Shown one piece after another: positions 7,984 through 16,851 of a stretch of DNA of 64,000 nucleotides. How positions within the stretch are numbered: the first letter of the stretch is position 1; each line of letters starts with the position of its first letter. A model generated the notes under the pieces. The model did not search any database. It worked only from the letters and a program-made list of their open reading frames with translations, and was not told the origin of the DNA. A program made the translations under genes and the position numbers. Source of the DNA: Rhodospirillaceae bacterium (lineage in GTDB: Bacteria; Pseudomonadota; Alphaproteobacteria; Bin65). The DNA lies in contig JAPPLJ010000067.1 in NCBI GenBank assembly GCA_028819475.1, positions 1 to 64,000 on the forward strand, in the 5' to 3' direction.

Positions 7984-9087
7984 ATGAGCGCGTCTGAACA
8001 GCGCCCGCAGCCCAGGCCGGGCATCATGAAGATCGCCCGCTATGTCGGCGGCGAAGGCGGCCTGCCCGGCTTCGACGACCCGATTCGGCTGGCGAGCAAC
8101 GAAAGCGCCCTCGGGCCGAGCCCGAAGGCCATCGCGGCCTACGCGGCGGCGAAGGATTCGCTGCACCGCTATGCCGAAGGCGGCGCGGCGGACCTGCGCC
8201 GGGCGCTCGGCGCGCGCAACGGAATCGATCCCGACCGGATCGTCGTCGGCAACGGCAGCGACGAGATCATCGGCCTTGTCACCAAGGCCTACGCCGGGCC
8301 GGGCGACGAGGTGCTGTTCAGCCGGCACGGCTTCGCCATGTATCCGATCGCGACGCTGGCGGCCGGCGCAACCCCGGTCATGGCCCCGGAGACCGACTAC
8401 CGCGCCGATATCGACGCCATGCTGGAACTGGTCAGCGAGCGGACGAAGATCGTCTTCCTCGCCAACCCGAACAACCCGACCGGCAGCTACGTCACCGCCG
8501 GGGAGGTCGAACGCCTCCATGCCGGCCTGCCCCCGCACGTCCTGTTCGTCGTCGACGCCGCATATGCCGAATATGTCACGCGCAACGACTATACCGACGG
8601 GCTGGAACTGGCGGAGGCGTATGAAAATGTCGCGATGATGCGCACCTTCTCCAAGATCTACGGCCTCGCCGCGCTCCGGGTCGGCTGGTGCTTTGCCGCT
8701 CCGGCGGTGTGCGACGTGCTGCACCGGACGCGCGGGCCGTTCAACGTCAACGCAGCGGCCCAGGCGGCGGCGCTGGCGGCGCTCGACGATGTCGGCCATA
8801 TCGACCGGGCACGGGCGCACAACGACATCTGGCTGCCCTGGTTCGCCGAGCAGGTCGAACAGCTCGGACTGACCGTCCTGCCCAGCATCGGCAATTTCGT
8901 GCTGGTCGGGTTTCCCGCCGAAGAGGGCCGGGACGCGGCGACGGCGGAAGCACATCTGAAGGGCGACGGCATCATTCCACGGCCGGTCGCCGGCTACGGC
9001 CTGCCGGACTTCCTGCGCATCACCGTCGGCCTGGAGGACGAAATGCGGGCGGTGGTGGCCTCGCTCAGGGCCTTCGTCGGCCGATGA
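7984..9087 (+). CDS. hisC: HisC-type histidinol-phosphate/aromatic aminotransferase
   Basis: This is a 367-residue fold-type I PLP aminotransferase. LASNESALGPSP binds substrate, NPNNPTGS is the Asn loop (161-167), DAAYAEYV carries the PLP-contact Asp/Tyr, and Lys224 in TFSKIYG is the PLP lysine. Placement between chorismate mutase and prephenate dehydrogenase suggests transamination of prephenate or arogenate-pathway intermediates as well as, or instead of, histidinol phosphate. Its stop overlaps the next start (ATGA). Confidence 0.9.
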   Translation: MSASEQRPQPRPGIMKIARYVGGEGGLPGFDDPIRLASNESALGPSPKAIAAYAAAKDSLHRYAEGGAADLRRALGARNGIDPDRIVVGNGSDEIIGLVTKAYAGPGDEVLFSRHGFAMYPIATLAAGATPVMAPETDYRADIDAMLELVSERTKIVFLANPNNPTGSYVTAGEVERLHAGLPPHVLFVVDAAYAEYVTRNDYTDGLELAEAYENVAMMRTFSKIYGLAALRVGWCFAAPAVCDVLHRTRGPFNVNAAAQAAALAALDDVGHIDRARAHNDIWLPWFAEQVEQLGLTVLPSIGNFVLVGFPAEEGRDAATAEAHLKGDGIIPRPVAGYGLPDFLRITVGLEDEMRAVVASLRAFVGR

Positions 9088-9989
9088 GCGGCAGCGCGCC
9101 CCGTTTCGGCCGGGCCGCGGTGATCGGCACCGGCCTGATCGGCTCGTCTTTGCTGCGCGTCATGCGGCGCGAGAAGCTGGCCGACGAGCTGGTCGGCTGC
9201 GCTCGCCGCGCCGAGACAAGGGCGCGCATCCTCGAGCTCGGCATCGTCGACCGGGCGGTCGAGGACCCGGCGGAGGCGGTCGCCGGCGCCGACCTGATCG
9301 TCGTCGCGATCCATCTGGGCGGCTACGCCGGACTGGCCGAGGCGATCGGCCCGCATCTCAAGGCCGGCGCTATCGTCACCGACGTCGGCTCGGCCAAGCA
9401 GGTCGCGATCGCCGCCCTCGGCCCGCCCCTGCCTGACGGGGTCCATCTGGTGCCCGGCCACCCGATCGCCGGCACGGAATTTTCCGGCCCCGATGCCGGC
9501 TTCGCCGAACTGTTCGAGGACCGCTGGTGCATTCTGACCCCGCCGGAAGGGACGGACCCGGCGGCAGTCGAAACCGTCGCCGCCTTGTGGCGCGCCGCCG
9601 GCTCCGAGATCGAGATCATGGACCCGCTGCACCATGACCTGGTGCTCGCCATGACCTCGCACCTGCCGCACCTGATCGCCTACACCATCGTCGGCACGGC
9701 GACCGAGCTGGAGGAGGACGTGCAGGCCGAGGTCGTCAAATTCTCGGCCGGCGGCTTCCGCGACTTCACCCGCATCGCCGCCACCAAGCCGGATTTCTGG
9801 CGCGACGTGTTCCTGACCAACCGGGAAGCGGTGCTGGAGATGCTCGACCGCTTCACCGAGGACCTCTCGGCCCTGCGCCGCGCGGTCCGGCGCAGCGACG
9901 CCGATGCCATCATGGCCCGCCTCGCCCGCACCCAGCAGGTCCGCAAGGATGTGATCGCCCTGGGGCAGGATACGGAGTGGCGGCGGTAG
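9084..9989 (+). CDS. tyrC: Prephenate/arogenate dehydrogenase
   Basis: This is a 301-residue TyrA/TyrC-family oxidoreductase. The NAD(P)-binding motif VIGTGLIGSS is at residues 13-22, the substrate-binding VPGHPIAGTEFSG follows near 125, and DPLHHDLVLAMTSHLPHL is the conserved helical segment. It oxidatively decarboxylates prephenate or arogenate in tyrosine synthesis. The 4-base overlap with hisC indicates translational coupling. No ACT domain is present, so no obvious tyrosine feedback site is seen. Confidence 0.92.
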   Translation: MSGSAPRFGRAAVIGTGLIGSSLLRVMRREKLADELVGCARRAETRARILELGIVDRAVEDPAEAVAGADLIVVAIHLGGYAGLAEAIGPHLKAGAIVTDVGSAKQVAIAALGPPLPDGVHLVPGHPIAGTEFSGPDAGFAELFEDRWCILTPPEGTDPAAVETVAALWRAAGSEIEIMDPLHHDLVLAMTSHLPHLIAYTIVGTATELEEDVQAEVVKFSAGGFRDFTRIAATKPDFWRDVFLTNREAVLEMLDRFTEDLSALRRAVRRSDADAIMARLARTQQVRKDVIALGQDTEWRR

Positions 9990-10060
9990 GGTTACCCGTT
10001 CGGCCCAACCCGGCAGGCAGGCCGTGACCCTGGCGGGAAATCCGGGTTAGACTCGGTCCG

Positions 10061-11275
10061 ATGAGCTGGCCCGAAAACGAGGAAAGCCTCGAAGACCGCC
10101 GCACGCGCTGGCGGGCGCGCTACGCCGAGAGCGATGCGGCGGCGGGGATCGAGACGACCGGGGACTTTACGCCGTTCCGGCAGATCGACGATGTCTTCAC
10201 GCGGGCCTTCTGGGACGAGCGCGTGCGCACGAAGGAGTCGGACGCCTTCTTCGACTCTTACCGGGCGGATTTCACCGCGCGCCGGGGCGACGGCTTCAAC
10301 CAGCGGGATTTCGCGCTCCGCAACGCCTCCTGGCTGATCTCCGACCTCATCACCAACCGCCATGTCGGGCAGGGCCGGCGGGAAGGATTCCAGGCGGCGA
10401 TCTCGGACGACACGCCGGTCGTCGCGGAGAAAGTCGTTGTCGAGGACCGGGCGGCCATGGCGGCCGAGATCAAGAAGGTCGCCCGGTTTTTCGGCGCGAG
10501 CCTGTGCGGAATCACCGGATACGACGAGCGATGGACCTATGAGTCGCGGGTCGACGTGCGCGACTTCTCCGAGGCGCCGGCGGGTCTGCCGGACGACCTG
10601 GAAAGCGTCATCGTGCTCGGCCACGAAATGGACGAGGGGTTGGTCGCGACCTACCCCTCCGCGCTGGCCGGTGCGGCGACGGGGCGGGAGTACAGCCACG
10701 AGGCGGCCATCGTCATGCAGACCGCGGCCTATATCCGGGCGCTCGGCTACCGGGCGGTCGCCTCCATGAACGACACGGCGCTCGTGATTCCCTACGCCCT
10801 CAAGGCCGGTCTGGGCGAATACGCCCGCAACCAGCTCGTCATCACCCCGGAGACCGGCCCGCGCCTGCGCTTCTCCAAGATCTTCACCGACCTGCCGCTG
10901 GCGCACGATGCGCCGCGCAAGCTTGGCGTCGCGGAGTTCTGCGCCGTCTGCACGCGCTGCGCGGACGCCTGCCCGGTGAACGCCCTGCCCTACGGCCCGC
11001 CGAAGGCCGACCGCCCGAACCGGTCCGCCATCCGGGGTGTGGTGAAGTGGACGTCGGATGCCGAGAAGTGTTTCGGATACTGGGCGAAGCTGGCCTCCGA
11101 CTGCGCGATCTGCCTGCGCGTCTGTCCCTTCAACCGGGATTTCCGGCGCTGGACGAACCGGCTGTGGCTGCGCCTCGCCCTCTCGCCGCTGCGCCGGCTG
11201 GCGCTCTGGCTGGACGACCGGTCAAGCCGTGCACAACGGCTGCGACCGCGGGATTGGTGGTCGGGCAGCCGGTAG
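10061..11275 (+). CDS. Reductive-dehalogenase-like double 4Fe-4S protein
   Basis: The C-terminal half of this 404-residue protein matches the reductive dehalogenase (RdhA) pattern. LVITPETGPRLRFSKIFTDL leads to a first cluster set Cys294-297-300-304 (CAVCTRCADACP), then a second set Cys337, 348, 351 and 355 (CAICLRVCPF). Around residues 140-250 is the region corresponding to the corrinoid-binding fold. There is no Tat signal, no membrane anchor gene and no fused reductase domain, so it would act in the cytoplasm with a separate electron donor. Epoxyqueuosine reductase (QueG) is a related alternative, but the spacing of the second cluster favours RdhA-like. Confidence 0.78.
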   Translation: MSWPENEESLEDRRTRWRARYAESDAAAGIETTGDFTPFRQIDDVFTRAFWDERVRTKESDAFFDSYRADFTARRGDGFNQRDFALRNASWLISDLITNRHVGQGRREGFQAAISDDTPVVAEKVVVEDRAAMAAEIKKVARFFGASLCGITGYDERWTYESRVDVRDFSEAPAGLPDDLESVIVLGHEMDEGLVATYPSALAGAATGREYSHEAAIVMQTAAYIRALGYRAVASMNDTALVIPYALKAGLGEYARNQLVITPETGPRLRFSKIFTDLPLAHDAPRKLGVAEFCAVCTRCADACPVNALPYGPPKADRPNRSAIRGVVKWTSDAEKCFGYWAKLASDCAICLRVCPFNRDFRRWTNRLWLRLALSPLRRLALWLDDRSSRAQRLRPRDWWSGSR

Positions 11276-11285
11276 GGGCCGCGGA

Positions 11286-12344
11286 ATGCAAAATCCCGAA
11301 CCGGGTCTCAGGACCCATGACAAAGCGCGCGCAACGCCGGGATTCACGCTGTTCTCGGCGATCCGGAGCGACCGCGCCTTCCTGATCGACATGGAGGGCC
11401 GGCCGGTCCACGAATGGGCACTTCAGGGCCTGGGCGGCGTCAACCTCTGCCAGCTGACCGGCGACGGCAACCTGTTCGTCACCCAGGCCACGCTCGACGG
11501 CCCGTCGCTCATGGCGGGCAAGGGCGGCCTGCTGCGCGAATACGATTGGGACGGCAACATCGTCTGGGAGCATTACGACGAGAACCACCATCACGATGCG
11601 CGCCGGCTCGAGAACGGCAACACCCTCTACATCGCCTGGGACCTGCTCGACGACGCGACCGCACGGCGGGTGCAGGGCGGCCTGCCGGGCACGGAAGTGG
11701 ACGGCAAGATATACGGCGACCTCGTGCGCGAGATCGACCCGTCGGGCAGGACGGTGTGGGAATGGCGGATTCGCGACATCGAGATCGAGAAGTATCCGAT
11801 CTGCGGCATCTGCGACCGGGCCGAATTCGGCCATGCCAATACCTGCGCGCCGCTCGACGACGGCAACGTGATGCTGAGCTTCCGGGTGCTCAACCTGATC
11901 TGCATCGTCGACCGGGACTCCGGGCAGATCGTGTGGGAAATGTGCGATCCCGTCCTCGGCCACCAGCACGATTGCCATTTCATCGACAACGGCAACGTGC
12001 TGATCTTCGCCAACGGCTTCCACGGCCGGACCGACGACATGTTCTCGCATATCTTCGAGATCGATCCGCAGACGAAGGAGATCGTCTGGCGCTACGACGC
12101 GAAGCCGCCGCAGAGCTTCTATTCGGCCAATATTTCCGGCGTGCAGCGCCTGTGGAGCGGCAACACCTTCATCTGCGAGGGCGCTCGCGGCTGCCTGTTC
12201 GAGGTCACCCCGGACGGCGACGTGGTGTGGGAATACCTGTCGCCCCATACCGCCTATTCGCGGATTTTCGGCACCGAACTGAACTGGATCTTCCGCGCCC
12301 GCCGCTACGCCCCCGACGCCCCGGAGCTGAAGGGCCGCGTGTAG
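11286..12344 (+). CDS. Arylsulfotransferase (ASST)-family protein
   Basis: This 352-residue protein is built of repeated beta-propeller blades of the type DWDGNIVWEHY, DPSGRTVWEWR, DRDSGQIVWEMCD and DPQTKEIVWRYD, the pattern of the Arylsulfotransf_2/ASST family. Conserved histidines occur in HHHDARRLENGNTL and GHQHDCHFIDNGN. There is no signal peptide, unlike periplasmic ASST. It starts 10 bases after the RdhA-like gene, so the two probably share a transcript. Sulfate transfer between phenolic acceptors is the family activity; it is not demonstrated here. Confidence 0.8.
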   Translation: MQNPEPGLRTHDKARATPGFTLFSAIRSDRAFLIDMEGRPVHEWALQGLGGVNLCQLTGDGNLFVTQATLDGPSLMAGKGGLLREYDWDGNIVWEHYDENHHHDARRLENGNTLYIAWDLLDDATARRVQGGLPGTEVDGKIYGDLVREIDPSGRTVWEWRIRDIEIEKYPICGICDRAEFGHANTCAPLDDGNVMLSFRVLNLICIVDRDSGQIVWEMCDPVLGHQHDCHFIDNGNVLIFANGFHGRTDDMFSHIFEIDPQTKEIVWRYDAKPPQSFYSANISGVQRLWSGNTFICEGARGCLFEVTPDGDVVWEYLSPHTAYSRIFGTELNWIFRARRYAPDAPELKGRV

Positions 12345-12409
12345 CGGGGACGAAGGAAGGTTTTTCAGTCGCCGCCCGACAGCATAGCGAAGCGGTATCC
12401 GCCAGCATC

Positions 12410-12436
12410 GTGGGGAGGGTTTCAAACCCTCCCCTA
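12410..12436. terminator. Palindromic hairpin between convergent genes, family F
   Basis: An 11-bp arm GGGGAGGGTTT at 12412-12422 pairs perfectly with AAACCCTCCCC around a single base. It lies between the ends of the ASST-like gene and the convergent nitrile hydratase genes, so it may terminate both ways. The same hairpin recurs at 43911-43938, showing it is also a dispersed repeat. Confidence 0.55.
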
Positions 12437-12461
12437 CATCCCGGCAACAAATGACGCGCCC

Positions 12462-13082
12462 CTACCCCGCCGCCCGCACTTCGGCGACGCCGACCATGGT
12501 GTCGCGGGTGACGATTCCGGCCAGCTTGTCCTCCGGCCAGCCTTCGGTGCCTTCGGGCTGCATGGGCAGCACGAGATAGCGCATGTCGGCGGTCGAATCG
12601 TGGACTCTGACCTCGCGGCCGGGGTCGATCTCCGTGCCGAACTCCCGCAGCACGCCGCGCGGGTCGCGCACCGTCCGGCTGCGGTAGGCGTAGTTCTTGT
12701 ACCAGTCCGGCGGCCGGCCGAGTATGAAGACCGGGTAGCAGGAACACAGGGTGCAGACGACCACGTTGTGGACGTCGGCCGTGTTCTCCACGACGACGAT
12801 GTCGGCGACCACCGGGTCGATGTCCATCTCCTCCTTCATCGTCTTCTTGCCCTGGGCGAGCAGCCGTTCCTTGAACGCGGCATCGGTCCAGGCGCGGGCG
12901 ACGATCCTGGCGCCGACGGCCGGCGAGCGCTCGTCGATCTTTTCGATCATCGCGCGCATGTCGCCGGCGCTGAACACGCCCTTCTCGATCAGCAGGCTGC
13001 GCGTCGCCGCGACGAGATGCTGGTAGTAGCCCTGCGGCTCGTCGGCCTCGATGGCTGCGTGTTCGTGGGAATCATGCGGCAT
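12462..13082 (-). CDS. Nitrile hydratase alpha subunit-like (or thiocyanate hydrolase gamma)
   Basis: The 206-residue protein carries the NHase metal-claw motif VCTLCSC with Cys110, 113 and 115. Thr111 is the variant seen in cobalt enzymes; the Fe type has Ser. PVFILGRPPDWYKN and YRSRTVRDPRGVL are conserved alpha-subunit segments. Nitrile hydratases convert nitriles to amides; thiocyanate hydrolase uses the same fold. It is the last gene of a betaN-betaC-alpha operon and overlaps the betaC gene by 11 bases. No NHase activator/metallochaperone gene is seen nearby. Confidence 0.9.
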   Translation of the reverse strand: MPHDSHEHAAIEADEPQGYYQHLVAATRSLLIEKGVFSAGDMRAMIEKIDERSPAVGARIVARAWTDAAFKERLLAQGKKTMKEEMDIDPVVADIVVVENTADVHNVVVCTLCSCYPVFILGRPPDWYKNYAYRSRTVRDPRGVLREFGTEIDPGREVRVHDSTADMRYLVLPMQPEGTEGWPEDKLAGIVTRDTMVGVAEVRAAG

Positions 13083-13416
13083 TGCTGTCGTCTCCCCCAT
13101 GGGCCGGGCCGCCGGCCGGCTCGAGCCAGGTTTCGTAGATTTCGATATCGATCGTGTCGGCCGGGTTGCCGGCATAGTCGTCCCAGACATGGGCCTGGTC
13201 GAAGCGCACCCGGTACAGCGGGAGGCGCGCGCCGTCGTAGGTGCCGAAGGCGAGTTCCTCCGGGTTCCTGTAGGCGCCGCACACCCGCTCGACCGCGCCG
13301 GTCTTGCCGCGGATGTAGAAGGGTGTGCGGAGATGCCGCCGGCCGGTCGGGAAGCGGGCCGACACGGTGACGGCGTCGCCCGGACCGAAGCGGGGCCGGA
13401 AAGACGGCGCGCTCAT
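13072..13416 (-). CDS. Nitrile hydratase beta, C-terminal half (stand-alone)
   Basis: The 114-residue protein corresponds to the SH3-like C-terminal domain of NHase beta: FGPGDAVTVSARFPTGRRHL, then TPFYIRGKTGAVERVCG, LYRVRFDQAHVWDDY and IDIEIYETWLEPA. In two-subunit NHases this is fused to the domain encoded by the gene upstream; here they are separate, as in thiocyanate hydrolase (scnA) and three-subunit NHases. It overlaps its upstream neighbour by 4 bases and the alpha gene by 11, so the three are translationally coupled. Confidence 0.9.
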   Translation of the reverse strand: MSAPSFRPRFGPGDAVTVSARFPTGRRHLRTPFYIRGKTGAVERVCGAYRNPEELAFGTYDGARLPLYRVRFDQAHVWDDYAGNPADTIDIEIYETWLEPAGGPAHGGDDSNAA

Positions 13417-13733
13417 GCCCCGGCCTCCAGTTCGCGCACCCGCGCGTCGAGTTCGGCGCGGTCGAGCACGCCCTTTTCGACCAGGATGTTGCTCAGCGAC
13501 ATGATCCAGCGCTCGTAATAGCCGATCGTGTCGTAGAGCTCCGGCGGCAGTTCCTCGATGCCCCGGCGCAGCTCGTCGACGGTGACGATCTTGTCCTCGC
13601 GCATCGACAGCAGCCGCATGGTCGCCTCGACCTGCTTCTCCCACGGCTCGATCTCGTGCTGGGACGGCGCGACCGGCCCCTTGTCGAGGCCGCCCATGTC
13701 GTGCTGCTGGCGGATATTGTCGTAGTCGGGCAT
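13413..13733 (-). CDS. Nitrile hydratase beta, N-terminal half (stand-alone)
   Basis: The 106-residue protein matches the N-terminal helical part of NHase beta: QQHDMGGLDKGPV near the N-terminus, EPWEKQVEATMRLLS, then YYERWIMSLSNILVEKGVL. It is the first of three NHase genes, in the order betaN, betaC, alpha, the same as scnB-scnA-scnC of thiocyanate hydrolase. The start at ATG 13733 is 11 bases after the stop of the enoyl-CoA hydratase gene, suggesting one transcript of four genes. Confidence 0.88.
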   Translation of the reverse strand: MPDYDNIRQQHDMGGLDKGPVAPSQHEIEPWEKQVEATMRLLSMREDKIVTVDELRRGIEELPPELYDTIGYYERWIMSLSNILVEKGVLDRAELDARVRELEAGA

Positions 13734-13744
13734 GAACGGGCCTC

Positions 13745-14587
13745 CTAACGTCCCCTGAATTCGGCTTCGCGCCGCTCGACGAAGGAGCGGACGCCCTCCG
13801 CAAAATCCTCGCTCGCCGCGATCTCTGCAAGCTGGCCCCGGAAGGCCCGGACCGCTGCGTCCGGCCCCTGCCGCACCGAGATGGCGGCATTTTCCCGGCT
13901 CGCGCGCACGGCGAGCGGCGCCTGTTTCGCGATCCTTGCGGCGAGTTCGACGGCGCGGTCCAGGCCGTCGCCCTGCGGCACGACCTCCTGCACGAAGCCG
14001 AGGCGCAGCGCGGTTTCGGCGTCGAACTCGTCGCCGGTCAGCAGCCAGCGCATGGCGTCGCCCCAGCCGGCGCGCTCGACGAAGCGGATGGTCGCGCCGC
14101 CGAAGGCCATCAGCCCGCGCTTGACCTCGAGCTGGCTGAAACGCGTCCCTTCCTCGGCGACCGCGATGTCCGCCGCCAGCATCAGTTCGATGCCCAGCGT
14201 GAAGCAGATGCCCTTGACCGCCGCGACCACCGGCTTGGTGCGGAACGGCGGGCGCAGGTCGAACGGGTCGACCAGGTCCCGCGGGAAGAAATCCGGCTCC
14301 GTGATGTCGAAGGCGCTCAACTCCAGTCCGGCGGTGAAATGCGCGCCCGCGGCATGGACCACGGCGCAGCGCAGTTCGTCGTCGGCCTCGTAATCGGTAA
14401 AGGCCTGCGCCAGCGCCGTGCACATTTCCGGCGTGAAGCCGTTGAACTTCGCCGGCCGGTCGATGCCGATCAGGAACAGGCCGCCCCGCCGTTCGGTCGC
14501 GATGCGGCCCCGGTCGGGGTCAAGGTCGGGGCCGGAGCCGGCGCCCTGCCCTGCCCTGCTTGTCGCGGCGACGTCGTTCATCGGCAA
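13745..14587 (-). CDS. Enoyl-CoA hydratase/isomerase family protein
   Basis: This is a 280-residue crotonase-fold protein. The first oxyanion-hole region is AAGAHFTAGLELSAFD and the second KGICFTLGIELMLAADIAV; the C-terminus has AEFRGR. The usual catalytic pair of glutamates is only partly recognisable (RFSQLEVKRGLMAFGG), so hydratase activity is uncertain. It is the leading gene of the transcript that contains the three nitrile hydratase genes, which may hint at an acyl-CoA pathway fed by an amide or nitrile. Confidence 0.85.
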   Translation of the reverse strand: MPMNDVAATSRAGQGAGSGPDLDPDRGRIATERRGGLFLIGIDRPAKFNGFTPEMCTALAQAFTDYEADDELRCAVVHAAGAHFTAGLELSAFDITEPDFFPRDLVDPFDLRPPFRTKPVVAAVKGICFTLGIELMLAADIAVAEEGTRFSQLEVKRGLMAFGGATIRFVERAGWGDAMRWLLTGDEFDAETALRLGFVQEVVPQGDGLDRAVELAARIAKQAPLAVRASRENAAISVRQGPDAAVRAFRGQLAEIAASEDFAEGVRSFVERREAEFRGR

Positions 14588-14704
14588 ATTCCGGCTGTTC
14601 CAGGGATGCTCCCGGCCGAATGTGACACCCGGACCCTTCGTCTTTCAACCCCCCATCCCTATAGTCCGGCCAGCCTGCGCCAGCCCCCGAAGGACTTTCC
14701 CGCC

Positions 14705-16816
14705 ATGTTCGAAACCAGCATCGACGCCGACGGCATCGCGGTCATCAAGTGGAACATCCCGGACCGCCCGGTCAACGTGATGAACGAGACCACGATGGCC
14801 GGCTTCCGCGACGAGGTGGAAAAGGCGATCGCCGACGATGCGGTGAAGGGCGTCGTCATCGCCTCGGCCAAGGACGATTTCATCGCCGGCGCCGATATCG
14901 ACGGTTTTCTCGAGGACCTGAGCGTCGAGGCCCTGCTGCCCCAGTTCCTCATGTTCGACAAGGTCGGCCGCGCGATGGAGACCTGCGGCAAGCCCTTCGT
15001 CGCGGCGATCAACGGCCATGCGCTGGGCGGCGGCTTCGAGACCGCGCTGTGCTGCCATTACCGGATCGCGGCGGACAACCCGAAGGCGCGCATCGGCCTG
15101 CCGGAGATCGGCCTCGGCGTATTGCCGGGCGGCGGCGGCACCCAGCGCATCCCGCGCATGCTCGGCCTGCAGGCGGGCCTCAAGATGCTGCTCGACGGCC
15201 GGAAGCACACGGTCGCCCAGGCAGCCAAATTGGGGCTGGTCGACGAGGTTGTGCCGCCGGAAGACCTGCTCGATGCGGCAAAAAAATGGGCGCTCGACAA
15301 CCCGGACGCGACCCAGCCGTGGGACCGCAAGGGCTTCCGCATTCCCGGCGGCGACGTGCAAAGCCCGACGGGGATGCAGCTGTTCCCCGCAGCCAACGCC
15401 ATGGGGCGGGAGCGCAGCTTCGGCAACTATCCGGCGGTCCAGGCGATCCTGTCCTGCGTCTACGAGGGCTGCCAGCGCCACATCGATGTCGGCCTCCGGG
15501 TCGAGAGCAAGTATCTGGTCAACATGATCCGCCATCCGGTGACCAAGGCGATGGTGCGCACCGGCTTTTTCGAAATGGCCAAGGCGCGCAAGCTCAAGGG
15601 CCGGCCCGAAGGCGTCCCGAAAGCGAGGATCGGCAAGCTCGGCATCCTCGGCGCCGGCATGATGGGCGCCGGCATCGCGTCGGTGAGCGCCGGCCGCGGC
15701 ATCGACTGCGTGCTGATGGACGTCGACCGGGAAGCCGCCGAAGCGGGCAAGGCGCGCGCCGCGGCACCTCTGGAACGCCGCGTGAAACAGGGCAGGATGC
15801 AAGAGGATCGGATGGCCGCCCTGCTCGACCGCATCGCGCCAACCGACGACTACGCCGCCCTGGAAGGCAGCGACCTTGTCATCGAGGCGGTGTTCGAGGA
15901 CCGGGCGATCAAGGCCGACGTGACGAAGGCCGCCGAAGCCCGCCTCGCCGACGACGCCGTTTTCGCCTCCAACACCTCGACCCTGCCGATCACCGGCCTC
16001 GCGAAGACCAGCGCCCGGCCCGCGAATTTCATCGGCATCCACTTCTTCTCGCCGGTCGAGAAGATGCCGCTGGTCTAAATCATCCGCGGCGCGGAGACCG
16101 GCGACGCCGCGGTCGCGCTCGCGCTCGATTACGTCCAGGCCATCGGCAAGACGCCGATCGTGGTCAACGACGGCCGCGGCTTCTTCACCAGCCGGGTCTT
16201 CGCCACCTACGTCATGGAGGGCGTCGCGCTGCTCAAGGAGGGCGTCGCGCCGGCCCTGATCGAGAATGCCGGCAAGATCGCGGGCTTCCCTGTCGGTCCG
16301 CTCGAAGTCGTCGACAACACCAGCCTCGGCCTGTCGCTCGCCATCCGGCGCCAGTGGAAGAAGGACCTGGGCGAAGCGTATGCCGGCCATCCGGCGGACG
16401 ACGTGTTCGAGCTGTTCGTCGAGACGCTGGACCGGCCGGGCCGCAAGGCGGGCCGGGGCTTTTACGACTGGCCGGCGGACGGGCGCGCCGGCGAAACGAA
16501 ATGCCTATGGCCGGAACTCGGCCGCCATTTCCCGCGCGCCGCCGAACAGCCGGACGTCGAAGACGTCAAGCAGCGCCTCCTCCATATCCAGTCGGTCGAG
16601 GCGCTGCGCTGCCGGGCCGAAAATGTGGTGACCGGCCGGGCCGACGCCGATGTCGGCTCGATCCTCGGCTGGGGCTTCCCGATGTATACCGGCGGCGTGC
16701 TCTCCTGGGTCGGCCAGGTCGGCGCCGCGGCGTTCGAGGACCAGTGCCACGCCCTCGCCGACCGGCACGGCCCCCGCTTCGCCCCGCCCGAAGACGTAGC
16801 GGCGCTCGCGGCGTGA
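14705..16816 (+). pseudogene. fadJ: Bifunctional enoyl-CoA hydratase/3-hydroxyacyl-CoA dehydrogenase with internal stop
   Basis: The frame encodes a FadB/FadJ-type multifunctional beta-oxidation protein of 703 codons. Residues 1-~190 are a crotonase domain (NGHALGGGFETAL, GLPEIGLGVLPGGGGTQRIP). Residues ~310-490 are the NAD-binding domain (GILGAGMMGAGIA, SNTSTLPIT, IGIHFFSPVEKMPLV), followed by the dehydrogenase C-terminal domains. Codon 458 is TAA (16076-16078) exactly where homologues read Glu in PLVEIIRG; GAA to TAA needs one base change. The frame resumes immediately with no shift. Translation would yield a 457-residue hydratase plus NAD domain; a GTG at 16160 could restart the rest. A base error in the assembly is the main alternative to a true nonsense mutation. 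Confidence 0.85.
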
Positions 16817-16851
16817 GGGCGCGCGGGCCGGCGAACACCGGGGGGCAGGAC

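Noticed and set aside
16076-16078. Reading the fadJ stop as a recoded codon
   Set aside because: It is TAA, not UGA, and the usual residue is Glu; no known recoding fits.
14645-16390. A 581-codon open frame antisense to the fadJ-type gene
   Set aside because: The plus strand has unmistakable crotonase and NAD-binding motifs; the antisense frame is compositionally biased and has none.
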